This document shows positions 15,429 to 21,301 of a stretch of 21,301 bases of DNA, piece after piece. How positions within the stretch are numbered: the stretch's first letter is position 1; each line of letters starts with the position of its first letter. The position numbers and the translations under genes are program-made. Source of the stretch: RBG-16-66-20 sp049651845 (GTDB taxonomy: Bacteria; Pseudomonadota; Gammaproteobacteria; Burkholderiales; SG8-39). The notes under the pieces were generated by a model. It worked only from the letters and a program-made list of their open reading frames with translations, made no database searches and was not told where the DNA came from. The DNA lies in contig JBASCW010000010.1 of NCBI GenBank assembly GCA_049651845.1, forward strand, positions 1 to 21,301, given 5' to 3'.

Positions 15429-15456
15429 ATTCTACCTAAGCGACGGCGTTAGTAAA
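15429..15456 (-). promoter_or_regulatory. Candidate sigma-70 promoter for yheS
   Basis: Read on the - strand, TTTACT (15456-15451; four of six matches to the -35 consensus) is followed after 16 nt by TAGAAT (15434-15429; five of six matches to the -10). Transcription would begin about 15-16 nt before the yheS ATG. The -35 overlaps the stop codon of the upstream PPOX gene, so yheS could be expressed separately from the genes before it. Confidence 0.4.
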
Positions 15457-16072
15457 GCGTGGCCTCGATCCTCTGCGGCACCTCGCGGTCGTAGGATTCG
15501 CCGCCAAGCTCGCCGCAGCTGAGTTCCGCAATGAGCGTGCCGGGCGAGGGAAGGCCCTTACGGTCGGCTCTCGCGCTCTCGTCCCACAGCCTGGACCGCA
15601 CGATCGCCTTCGAGCAGTGGAAGTAGATACTCTCGATGTGCACGATCAGCACGCAGCGCGGCAGCTTGCCGTTGACCGCGAAACCCCGCATCAGCTCCGG
15701 GTCGACCGTGATCGAAGCCCGGCCGTTGACGCGCAGCGTCTCGCCGACGCCGGGAATCAGGAACAGCAGGGCGATTCGCGGATCGCGCAGGATGTTGGTG
15801 AAGCCATCGATCCGGTTGTTGCCGGGGCGATCGGGCAGGGCGAGCGTCTTGTCGTCGAGGACGCGGACAAAGCCGGGCGCATCGCCCTTCGGCGAGCAAT
15901 CGAGTCCCTCCGGGCCAGCGGTTGCCACGACCACGAATGGGGCGGCTTCGACCAGCTTGCGGTATCCGCCATTGAGGCGATCGATCTCCTTGAGGATCGC
16001 GGCTTTCGAGCGCTCGCCGTAGAGTTCTCGCAGCTGTCCAATGGAGGTGATCAGGTGATCTCGGTAGCTCAT
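15449..16072 (-). CDS. PPOX-class flavin-binding protein (pyridoxamine 5'-phosphate oxidase-like)
   Basis: The 207-residue product resembles the split-barrel flavin/F420-binding fold of pyridoxamine phosphate oxidases, in the MSMEG_1061-like subgroup. Visible signs are a helical N-terminus, the strand pair FVVVATAGPEGLDCSPKGD at about residues 46-64, LALPDRPGNNRIDGF, then DPRIALLFLIPGVGETLRVNGRA, which is the usual order of the FMN-binding barrel in this group. Proteins of this type bind FMN but few have a known substrate, and true PdxH activity is not implied. ATG 16072 has GAGG about 8 nt upstream. It sits 33 nt after the small cupin gene and 41 nt before yheS in the same direction. Confidence 0.82.
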   Translation of the reverse strand: MSYRDHLITSIGQLRELYGERSKAAILKEIDRLNGGYRKLVEAAPFVVVATAGPEGLDCSPKGDAPGFVRVLDDKTLALPDRPGNNRIDGFTNILRDPRIALLFLIPGVGETLRVNGRASITVDPELMRGFAVNGKLPRCVLIVHIESIYFHCSKAIVRSRLWDESARADRKGLPSPGTLIAELSCGELGGESYDREVPQRIEATLY

Positions 16073-16105
16073 GGTCGCCTCATCTCGAGCCGTGCGGGTC
16101 GTCCG

Positions 16106-16396
16106 TTATTTCAGTTCGATTTCGACGAACGCAAATTCGCCGCCGCCGGCGTTGACGATGTTGTGCTCGACGCCAACGGGGCGGGCGTAGGACTGGCCGA
16201 GCTGCAGCTCGGTCTCGACGTTGCCGGTGGCAGTCTCGGCGAGGAGTTTGCCCGCGGTGAGGCAGACGACGACGTAGTCATAAGCGTGCCGGTGCCAGCC
16301 GGTCTCCGCGCCGGGCGCGAAGCGCCATTCGGTGATGATCGCGCGCTCGGTTTCCTGAAGCAACTTGCTGCTTGCCTTGGGCCGATTGACAGACAT
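16106..16396 (-). CDS. Small single-domain cupin protein
   Basis: The 96-residue product is a single cupin barrel. Motif 1 is GWHRHAYDYVVV, with H35 and H37 as metal-ligand candidates and D40 near the usual Glu position. Motif 2 is SYARPVGVEHNIVNAG, with H78 as the third ligand. There is no signal peptide or additional domain. The start at 16396 is supported by a strong GAGGAG about 4-9 nt upstream. It lies 27 nt after the dioxygenase-like/rhodanese fusion gene and 33 nt before the PPOX gene, so it is almost certainly co-transcribed with the fusion. The substrate cannot be read from the sequence; a role in thiol or sulfite chemistry next to the fusion protein is inference. Confidence 0.85.
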   Translation of the reverse strand: MSVNRPKASSKLLQETERAIITEWRFAPGAETGWHRHAYDYVVVCLTAGKLLAETATGNVETELQLGQSYARPVGVEHNIVNAGGGEFAFVEIELK

Positions 16397-16423
16397 GAAC
16401 GCTCCTCGATGCCGCGGCGTGAG

Positions 16424-18574
16424 CTAAGCCGATGGCTGGTAGTCCTTGAACCGGCAATCGGGGTCGCGGCGGATCTGCTCGAGCAGCGCCACTTCCCACT
16501 GCAGGTAGTCCTGCATCGCCGCTTCGACCTGGGACTGGTGGTCGTAGGGCTTGTAGTACACGTCCTCGGGCGGCTCGAGCATGCGCGTCTCGCCCGTCTC
16601 CAGCGGCAGGCCGGCGGCCTGCCAGGCCGCGGTGCCGCCTGCCAGCGCCGGCACGTCGCGCTTGAGCAGTGACGACAGGTCCGAGGCGGCAAAGCGCGCC
16701 AGCAAGCCGTCCGGTGAGGTGCAAACGACGGCTTGCGACCTGAAATCCTCGATCTTCGCATTGAGTCGCGATCGAATCGCAAAGGCGGCGCCCGGGACAT
16801 GGCCGGCGCGGTACTGGAGGCTGCTCGCGAAGTCCAGAATCAATGCGTCTTTCAATCCGGAAAGCTTTTCTGGAGAAAGCAAAGGCACTTCTGGAGCATC
16901 GGGAGCCGGAGGTTTGCCCGTTTCCAGGCTTCCCTTCAATCCATCAGTAACGACAAACACTTCCGGCCAGCCCATCTGCAGGAGCCACGAGGCGGTCATC
17001 GTCGCGCGCACGCCGTGGTCGTCCACGAGCGCGATGCGCGCGCCGTGCACGGCCGCGTAGGTGTCGGTCGCCTGCACGAGCTGCCCGCCGGGCGCCGGGA
17101 TCGAGCCCGCCAGGTGGCCGGCCGCGTACTCCTCCGGTGAACGGACGTCGAAGAGGTAGAGCGTCCTGTCGTTCTCGTTCTTCAGCCTTTCAAGCTCTTT
17201 CATGGATAGAAAGCGGATCGAAAAGCGCTTGGCCACTTGCTGTGCCGCCGCTTGCGCTCTTGCCAGCGCGCCGCCCGAGGGCGCGCGCGCAGCGCGCGAC
17301 TGGCCGCGCTCCAGTTCCAGCCCCGCGAGGTGCCAGCCCATGGTGCCGTTCTTGAGCGCGACCACCCTGTTCGGCAGCCCGGCGTTGATCAGAGACTGCG
17401 CGCCGATGATGGAGCGCGTGCGCCCGGCGCAGTTCACCACCACCAGCGTTTCGGGCCGCGGCGCCGCCTGGAAGGCGCGGTAGACGAGCTCCGCGCCCGG
17501 GCAGTCGAGCGCGCCCGGGATGCTCATCACGCGGTATTCGCTCATCGGCCGCGAGTCCAGCACCACGAGGTCTTCGCCGGCATCCAGCTTCGCCTTGAGC
17601 TCGGAGGCGCCGATGCGCGGCGTGCCGTCGTGGTGCTCGACGTGCTCGCCGAAGGCCTTCGACGGCACGTGCACGCCGGAATAGAGCTCGTAGCCGGCCG
17701 CCTTCCAGGCCGCGTGGCCGCCGGCCATCACGTGCAGGTCACGGTAGCCGAATCGGCGCAGCACGGCGGCCGCGCGCTGCGCGAGCGCTTCGTCGTCGTC
17801 CACGAGCACGATGCGCGTGCCGAGGCGCGGCACCAGCCTGCCGGCGCGCAGCTCCAGCTGCGAAAGCGGCGCCGAGGTGGCGAGAAACAGATGGCCCCGT
17901 GCGTGCACGCCTTCCTCGCGCACGTCGAGGATCGCGAGCTCGCCGCCCGCTGCAATCAGCGCGCGCAGCTCCCCGGGCAAGATGCGCGGGCAGAAAATCT
18001 CGGGCCTGGCCATGAAGCGCGCGTACCTGCCGCCGTTGCTGGAGGGGAAAGTGACACGGTCGGGAAGGTCTTCGAGCGTCTTGCCGTAGAGGTGCAGGTG
18101 CAGCGACTCGGCCTTGCTCGTGACCTCGATGGTGTGGAAATCGTGCGGAAGCATGGCGCATGCTGTGCCGCGCCGGATGGTGAGTTCGTGCGTCTTCTTC
18201 AGGCGTCCCTCGCCCGGAATCTCGTCCCGGTCGATGCGCTCGTAGAACACGTTGTGCTCGTCGCCGTAGACGCCGGCGATCGAGGCCCAGGTGGTGTGGT
18301 TGTGCGGCGGCTGCGCCTTGCCGGGCACGCCCGCCGAGCCGTACAGCGCGAAGCGCCCGTCGGCGTCCTCGGCAAGGTGGTAGATGGCGCCGGGGCGGCC
18401 CGGCGGGTTGGCAAAGTGCGCGGGCGGAAAGAGATCGGTCCGGCTCGCGAGCGCTGTCAGCTCCGACTTTATCCTTTCCAGCGACGCGCGCGTCACCCCG
18501 TCGCTCGCCGCGATCGCCTTCACCCGGTCGATCAGTTCGCCGACGGCCTGCCTGCGCTGCTCTTGAAGCGTCAT
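16424..18574 (-). CDS. Thiol-dioxygenase-like cupin fused to four rhodanese domains
   Basis: The 716-residue product starts with a cupin of the cysteine dioxygenase type (about 50-170). PPHNHTTW gives H91 and H93, H147 (PHDFH) is the third ligand, and there is no Glu ligand, as in 3-His thiol dioxygenases. Four rhodanese domains follow. The residues at the catalytic-Cys position are D260 (domain 1, about 195-298), C382 in CAGRTR (domain 2, about 320-424), D519 (domain 3, about 455-553) and C618 in a non-standard loop CTSPDG (domain 4, about 565-660). The chain ends in a helical tail with W693 and C707. No signal peptide, so cytoplasmic. The likely job is oxidation of a thiol or persulfide plus sulfur transfer. 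The ATG at 18574 has no ribosome binding site and may be leaderless. It leads a four-gene cluster. Confidence 0.88.
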   Translation of the reverse strand: MTLQEQRRQAVGELIDRVKAIAASDGVTRASLERIKSELTALASRTDLFPPAHFANPPGRPGAIYHLAEDADGRFALYGSAGVPGKAQPPHNHTTWASIAGVYGDEHNVFYERIDRDEIPGEGRLKKTHELTIRRGTACAMLPHDFHTIEVTSKAESLHLHLYGKTLEDLPDRVTFPSSNGGRYARFMARPEIFCPRILPGELRALIAAGGELAILDVREEGVHARGHLFLATSAPLSQLELRAGRLVPRLGTRIVLVDDDEALAQRAAAVLRRFGYRDLHVMAGGHAAWKAAGYELYSGVHVPSKAFGEHVEHHDGTPRIGASELKAKLDAGEDLVVLDSRPMSEYRVMSIPGALDCPGAELVYRAFQAAPRPETLVVVNCAGRTRSIIGAQSLINAGLPNRVVALKNGTMGWHLAGLELERGQSRAARAPSGGALARAQAAAQQVAKRFSIRFLSMKELERLKNENDRTLYLFDVRSPEEYAAGHLAGSIPAPGGQLVQATDTYAAVHGARIALVDDHGVRATMTASWLLQMGWPEVFVVTDGLKGSLETGKPPAPDAPEVPLLSPEKLSGLKDALILDFASSLQYRAGHVPGAAFAIRSRLNAKIEDFRSQAVVCTSPDGLLARFAASDLSSLLKRDVPALAGGTAAWQAAGLPLETGETRMLEPPEDVYYKPYDHQSQVEAAMQDYLQWEVALLEQIRRDPDCRFKDYQPSA

Positions 18575-18580
18575 GCCTTA

Positions 18581-18588
18581 ACTATAAT
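18581..18588. promoter_or_regulatory. Shared symmetric -10 element of a divergent promoter pair
   Basis: The + strand reads a perfect TATAAT at 18583-18588, six nt before the acetyltransferase ATG (18595). The - strand reads TATAGT at 18586-18581, six nt before the fusion-gene ATG (18574). With the usual spacing from -10 to start of transcription, both RNAs would begin at or next to the A of their ATG and so be leaderless. Neither gene has a ribosome binding site, which agrees. The -35 regions are weak: TTGAAG at 18563-18568 on the + strand is only 14 nt away. Confidence 0.55.
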
Positions 18589-18594
18589 CGCTCC

Positions 18595-19110
18595 ATGCTC
18601 GTACGAAGCGCTGCGCCGGCGGACCTGCCGGCGATCCAGGCCATCTACGCCCACCATGTGCTGCACGGCCTCGCCTCCTTCGAGGAAGTGCCGCCGTCCG
18701 TGGAGGAGATGCGGCGCCGCTACGAGGATGTCGCGCGCCAGGGCCTTCCCTACCTGGCCGCCGAGGAGAAGGGCGAGCTCCTCGGCTACGGCTACTGCAC
18801 GCTGTACCGCACGCGCTCGGCCTACCGCTACACGCTGGAGGACTCGGTCTACGTGAAGCAGGGTTTCCAGGGCAAGGGCATCGGCAAGGCGGTCTTGCAG
18901 GAGCTCATCACGCGCTGCGAGGCGCTCAATTACCGGCAGATCATCGCGGTGATCGGCGACAGCGCGAACGCGGGCTCGATCAAGCTGCACGCAAGCCTGG
19001 GGTTCGTGCGCGCCGGGCTGCTGCGCTCCACGGGATTCAAGTTCGGACGCTGGGTGGACAGCGTCTACATGCAGCTCCCGCTGGGTTCGGGAGACGGGAC
19101 TAAACCGTAA
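18595..19110 (+). CDS. GNAT N-acetyltransferase, PAT/MnaT type
   Basis: The 171-residue product is a single GNAT domain of the phosphinothricin / methionine-sulfoximine acetyltransferase group. Recognisable features are the N-terminal RSAAPADLPAIQAIYAHHV, the LEDSVYV strand with E82, and the acetyl-CoA pyrophosphate loop QGKGIG (92-97). The stretch VIGDSANAGSIKLHASLGF and then GRWVDSVYMQ near the end are also typical. Such enzymes acetylate the amino group of small amino-acid-like compounds; E. coli MnaT acts on methionine sulfone and sulfoximine. The gene probably produces a leaderless mRNA from the TATAAT just upstream. Its 3' end overlaps the convergent oxidoreductase gene by 11 nt. The exact substrate is unknown. 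Confidence 0.9.
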   Translation: MLVRSAAPADLPAIQAIYAHHVLHGLASFEEVPPSVEEMRRRYEDVARQGLPYLAAEEKGELLGYGYCTLYRTRSAYRYTLEDSVYVKQGFQGKGIGKAVLQELITRCEALNYRQIIAVIGDSANAGSIKLHASLGFVRAGLLRSTGFKFGRWVDSVYMQLPLGSGDGTKP

Positions 19111-20074
19111 GCACGACCTTTCCCTTCACCTTGCGCGCGGCCATCAGCCTGAGCGCGTCCACCGCCTGCGCGAGCGGGAAGGTCTGCGAGATGTGGGGCT
19201 TCAACTTGCCCTCGCGGAACCAGACGCCGAGCTGCGCGAGGCTCGCGGCGAAGTTCTTCGGCTCGCGGCGCACGAAATCGCCCCAGAACACGCCGACGAT
19301 CGAGCTGCCCTTCAGGAGCGGAAGATTGAGCGGGATCTTCGGGATGTCGCCCGCGGCGAAGCCGATCACGACGAAGCGCCCGCGCCAGGTGGTGGAGCGC
19401 AGCGCGGGCTCCGAGTAGGGGCCGCCCACCGCGTCGTAGACCACGTCCACGCCCCTGCCGCCCGTGAGCTCCTTGATCTTCTCGCGCAGGTCCTCGGTGG
19501 CGTAGTTGATGACGGCGTCGGCGCCGTGCTGCCGGCAGACCTCGAGCTTGTCGGCGCTCGAGGCGCAGGCGATCACGGTGGCGCCCATCGCCTTGCCGAT
19601 GTCGATCGCCGCCAGGCCCACGCCGCCCGCGGCGCCGAGCACCAGCAGCGTCTCGCCGGCCTTGAGCTGGGCGCGATCGCGCAACGCGTGGTCCGAGGTG
19701 CCGTAGGTGAGCAGGAATGCCGCGCCGCTGTTGTAGTCCATGCCCTCGGGCAGCGGCACCAGGCGGCTCGCCTCGGTCTTGACCTCTTCGGCGAACGCGC
19801 CGTAGCCGGTGCACGCCATGACGCGGTCGCCCGGCTTGAACCCCTTCACGCCTTCGCCGACTTCCTTCACCTCGCCCGCGAACTCGCTGCCGGGCGAAAA
19901 CGGCAGCGGCGGCCTCATCTGGTATTTGTTCTGGATGATGAGCACGTCCGGAAAATTGAGGCTCGCCGCGTGCACGCGCACGACCACTTCGCCGGCTCCC
20001 GGCTTGGGCGAGGGCAGCTCCTCGAGCACGAGCGACTCCGGGGGTCCGAACTGCTTGCAGAGCACGGCTTTCAT
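19100..20074 (-). CDS. NADPH:quinone oxidoreductase family protein
   Basis: The 324-residue product belongs to the zinc-independent quinone oxidoreductase branch of the medium-chain dehydrogenase/reductase superfamily. The N-terminal catalytic fold (about 1-125) has the usual ASLNFPDVLI and PFSPGSEFAG segments. The Rossmann domain begins with GAAGGVG (147-153), which binds the dinucleotide pyrophosphate, and continues with YDAVGG and GRFVVIGFAAG. Zinc-binding residues are absent. The short form of the GY motif (YGTSDHAL) is that of the QOR group often annotated in acyl-CoA or quinone metabolism; the physiological substrate cannot be told. It diverges from the GST-like gene (41 nt apart), and its stop lies inside the 3' end of the acetyltransferase gene. 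Confidence 0.92.
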   Translation of the reverse strand: MKAVLCKQFGPPESLVLEELPSPKPGAGEVVVRVHAASLNFPDVLIIQNKYQMRPPLPFSPGSEFAGEVKEVGEGVKGFKPGDRVMACTGYGAFAEEVKTEASRLVPLPEGMDYNSGAAFLLTYGTSDHALRDRAQLKAGETLLVLGAAGGVGLAAIDIGKAMGATVIACASSADKLEVCRQHGADAVINYATEDLREKIKELTGGRGVDVVYDAVGGPYSEPALRSTTWRGRFVVIGFAAGDIPKIPLNLPLLKGSSIVGVFWGDFVRREPKNFAASLAQLGVWFREGKLKPHISQTFPLAQAVDALRLMAARKVKGKVVLTV

Positions 20075-20115
20075 CGGGTTACCATGAGGGGGACATTCGA
20101 AAGGGAAGGCGGATT

Positions 20116-21048
20116 ATGACCGAACCGGTGCTGCACCATTATCCCGTTTCGCCGTTCGCGGAGAAGGCGCGCCTGATGCTGGGCTTCAAGCGCCTGGCCT
20201 GGAAGTCGGTGCAGATTCCGCTCATCATGCCCAAGCCCGACGTGGTCGCGCTCACGGGCGGCTACCGCCGCACGCCGATCCTGCAGCTGGGCGCCGAGAT
20301 CTATTGCGACACCGCGCTGATCGCGCGCGTGCTGGAGCGCCTGGCGCCCGCGCCCTCGTTTTTCCCCCGGGGCGACAGCTACGCGCTGCAGGCGGCCGCC
20401 CACTTCGCGGACACCACGCTGTTCTGGAACACGGCGCCGGTGGGCTTCCAGCCCGGCATGGGCATGATGAAGATCTACTTCAAGGACGCCGCGCCGGAGT
20501 ACCTCGCTGCCTTCGGCAAGGACCGCTCGGCGTATCGAGGCAGCTTGCGGCGCGCCCCCGCGCACGAGTGCAAGGCGAACCTCGCCGGGCTGCTCGGCAG
20601 GATCGAGGCGCAGTTCGCCACGCCGTACCTGTTCGGCGCCGAGCCCTGCTATGCCGATTTCTCGCTCTACCACGCGCTCTGGCCGCTCTGGCTGCCGCAA
20701 GACCTGCGGCCGATGCTCGCGCCCTATCCGCGCACGCTCGCCTTCATGGAGCGCATGACCGCCTTCGGCCACGGCAGGTCCGCCGAGATCACGAGCGGCG
20801 ATGCGCTGCGGATCGCGAAGTCGTCCACGCCCGAGGCCGTGAAGGAGGCGGTCGCGCTGGAGACCAACGGCATCGCGCTGGGCGACCAGGCGTCGGTGAT
20901 GCCGATCGACACCGGCCTCGATCCGGTGGTGGGGGAGCTGCTGCAGGCCTCGGCCGACGAAATCGTCGTGCGCCGTACCGATGCGCGTGCCGGTACCGTG
21001 CACGTTCACTTTCCGCGCTTCGGCTATCAGCTGGACAAATCCAGGTAA
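20116..21048 (+). CDS. Glutathione S-transferase family protein with long C-terminal extension
   Basis: The 310-residue product begins with a thioredoxin-like GST domain: HHYPVSPFAEKAR (S12 at the position of the activating Ser/Cys), the cis-Pro segment RRTPILQLG (P54), and the glutathione gamma-Glu contact region IYCDTALI (D65, T66). A helical GST C-terminal domain follows to about residue 225. The last 80 or so residues form an extension not found in ordinary 200-230 aa GSTs (EALETN-like helix then a beta-rich end, VVRRTDARAGTVHVHFPRFGYQL). ATG 20116 has GGAAGGCGG upstream. It is divergent from the quinone oxidoreductase, suggesting a shared role in redox or electrophile defence, and ends 3 nt before the stop of a convergent pseudopilin gene. 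Conjugation activity is unproven. Confidence 0.87.
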   Translation: MTEPVLHHYPVSPFAEKARLMLGFKRLAWKSVQIPLIMPKPDVVALTGGYRRTPILQLGAEIYCDTALIARVLERLAPAPSFFPRGDSYALQAAAHFADTTLFWNTAPVGFQPGMGMMKIYFKDAAPEYLAAFGKDRSAYRGSLRRAPAHECKANLAGLLGRIEAQFATPYLFGAEPCYADFSLYHALWPLWLPQDLRPMLAPYPRTLAFMERMTAFGHGRSAEITSGDALRIAKSSTPEAVKEAVALETNGIALGDQASVMPIDTGLDPVVGELLQASADEIVVRRTDARAGTVHVHFPRFGYQLDKSR

Positions 21049-21051
21049 CTT

Positions 21052-21301
21052 CTAGCGCTTCGGTGTGCCAGGTGCTGTCGAGGGCGCGCGCGGCGGTTCG
21101 TAGGCGAACTTCCAATCGCGATAGGACGCAGCCCCCAGGTCGCGAACGGGCTTTGCTGCAGCCGTGCTGTACACGCCCATGATGCCGCCGCCCGGTGCGG
21201 GCACGAGTCCCCAGTCGGCCTTTCCGGTGATCGGATCGGCGTAGACGCGGCGCAGGTAGCGTTGCACCGTGAGGTAACGCTTGTCCTCGAGCAGGTCTTC
21301 C
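21052..21301 (-). CDS. GspG-like pseudopilin, C-terminal part (cut by window edge)
   Basis: The frame is open from the right window edge to a TAG at 21052-21054, encoding at least 82 residues. The readable part has EDLLEDKRYLT, then YLRRVYADPITGKADWGLVPAPGGGIMGVYS, then YRDWKFAY near the end. The run of RR-x-DP-x-TGK-DWG, then G-I-x-GV-S, is the C-terminal pattern of type II secretion major-pseudopilin-like proteins of Proteobacteria. The N-terminal prepilin cleavage site and hydrophobic helix must lie outside the window. An internal GTG at 21267 is not a credible start, because homology continues upstream of it. A lone GspG-like gene or part of a larger secretion or pilus locus are both possible. 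Confidence 0.75.
   Translation of the reverse strand, partial: EDLLEDKRYLTVQRYLRRVYADPITGKADWGLVPAPGGGIMGVYSTAAAKPVRDLGAASYRDWKFAYEPPRAPSTAPGTPKR

Noticed and set aside
13377..15452. 691-residue open frame on the + strand opposite yheS
   Set aside because: yheS on the - strand has complete ABC-F motifs and full length; this frame is its mirror.
17237..18856. 539-residue open frame on the + strand opposite the rhodanese fusion
   Set aside because: It is antisense to clear rhodanese and cupin domains and runs out of frame into the acetyltransferase gene; its composition is Arg- and Ala-rich.

Overview
The window looks like a chromosomal segment of a GC-rich betaproteobacterium (roughly two thirds G+C by eye). 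Evidence: the order tuf - tRNA-Trp - secE - nusG - rplK - rplA - rplJ - rplL - rpoB - rpoC; a classical L10 leader before rplJ; beta- and beta'-subunit sequences of the proteobacterial type, with betaproteobacterial-style segments in RpoB; and typical betaproteobacterial accessory genes to the right. I cannot name genus or species. I see no insertion sequence, integrase, CRISPR array or phage module.

Left part (1-12061, + strand): the core gene-expression block. The 3' end of tuf is followed 7 nt later by tRNA-Trp(CCA), then secE-nusG (stop and start abut), rplK-rplA (abut), an L10 autoregulatory leader, rplJ-rplL, a strong hairpin, and rpoB-rpoC (3 nt apart). Together these supply translation elongation (EF-Tu, L11, L1, L10, L7/L12), protein export (SecE), transcription elongation control (NusG) and the RNA polymerase core. 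Two features stand out: RpoB carries about 70 extra residues before the rifampicin region, and rpoC has a sharp AT-rich, rare-codon patch over the sigma-binding coiled coil. After rpoC the usual rpsL-rpsG-fusA-tuf genes are absent.

Middle part (12080-13501): a small HTH regulator on the - strand, divergent from a PAS-GGDEF protein whose catalytic motif is degenerate (QGGEF) but whose c-di-GMP inhibitory RxxD site is kept. It is probably a c-di-GMP sensor rather than a cyclase.

Right part (13518-18574, - strand): four closely spaced genes in transcription order: a 716-aa fusion of a thiol-dioxygenase-like cupin with four rhodanese domains, a small cupin, a PPOX-class flavin-binding protein, and the ABC-F ATPase yheS, which also has a candidate promoter of its own. 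A PAT/MnaT-type acetyltransferase gene (+) diverges from the fusion gene. The two appear to share one symmetric -10 element placed so that both mRNAs could be leaderless. Then come a quinone oxidoreductase (-), a glutathione S-transferase-like protein (+) and the 3' part of a GspG-like pseudopilin gene (-) cut by the window edge. Convergent genes here are packed end to end (3 to 18 nt apart, or overlapping by 11 nt).

The best candidates for something little described are the dioxygenase-like/four-rhodanese fusion with its cupin neighbours, the degenerate GGDEF protein with its divergent regulator, and the nucleotide-level oddity in rpoC. These are readings by eye; no database was searched.
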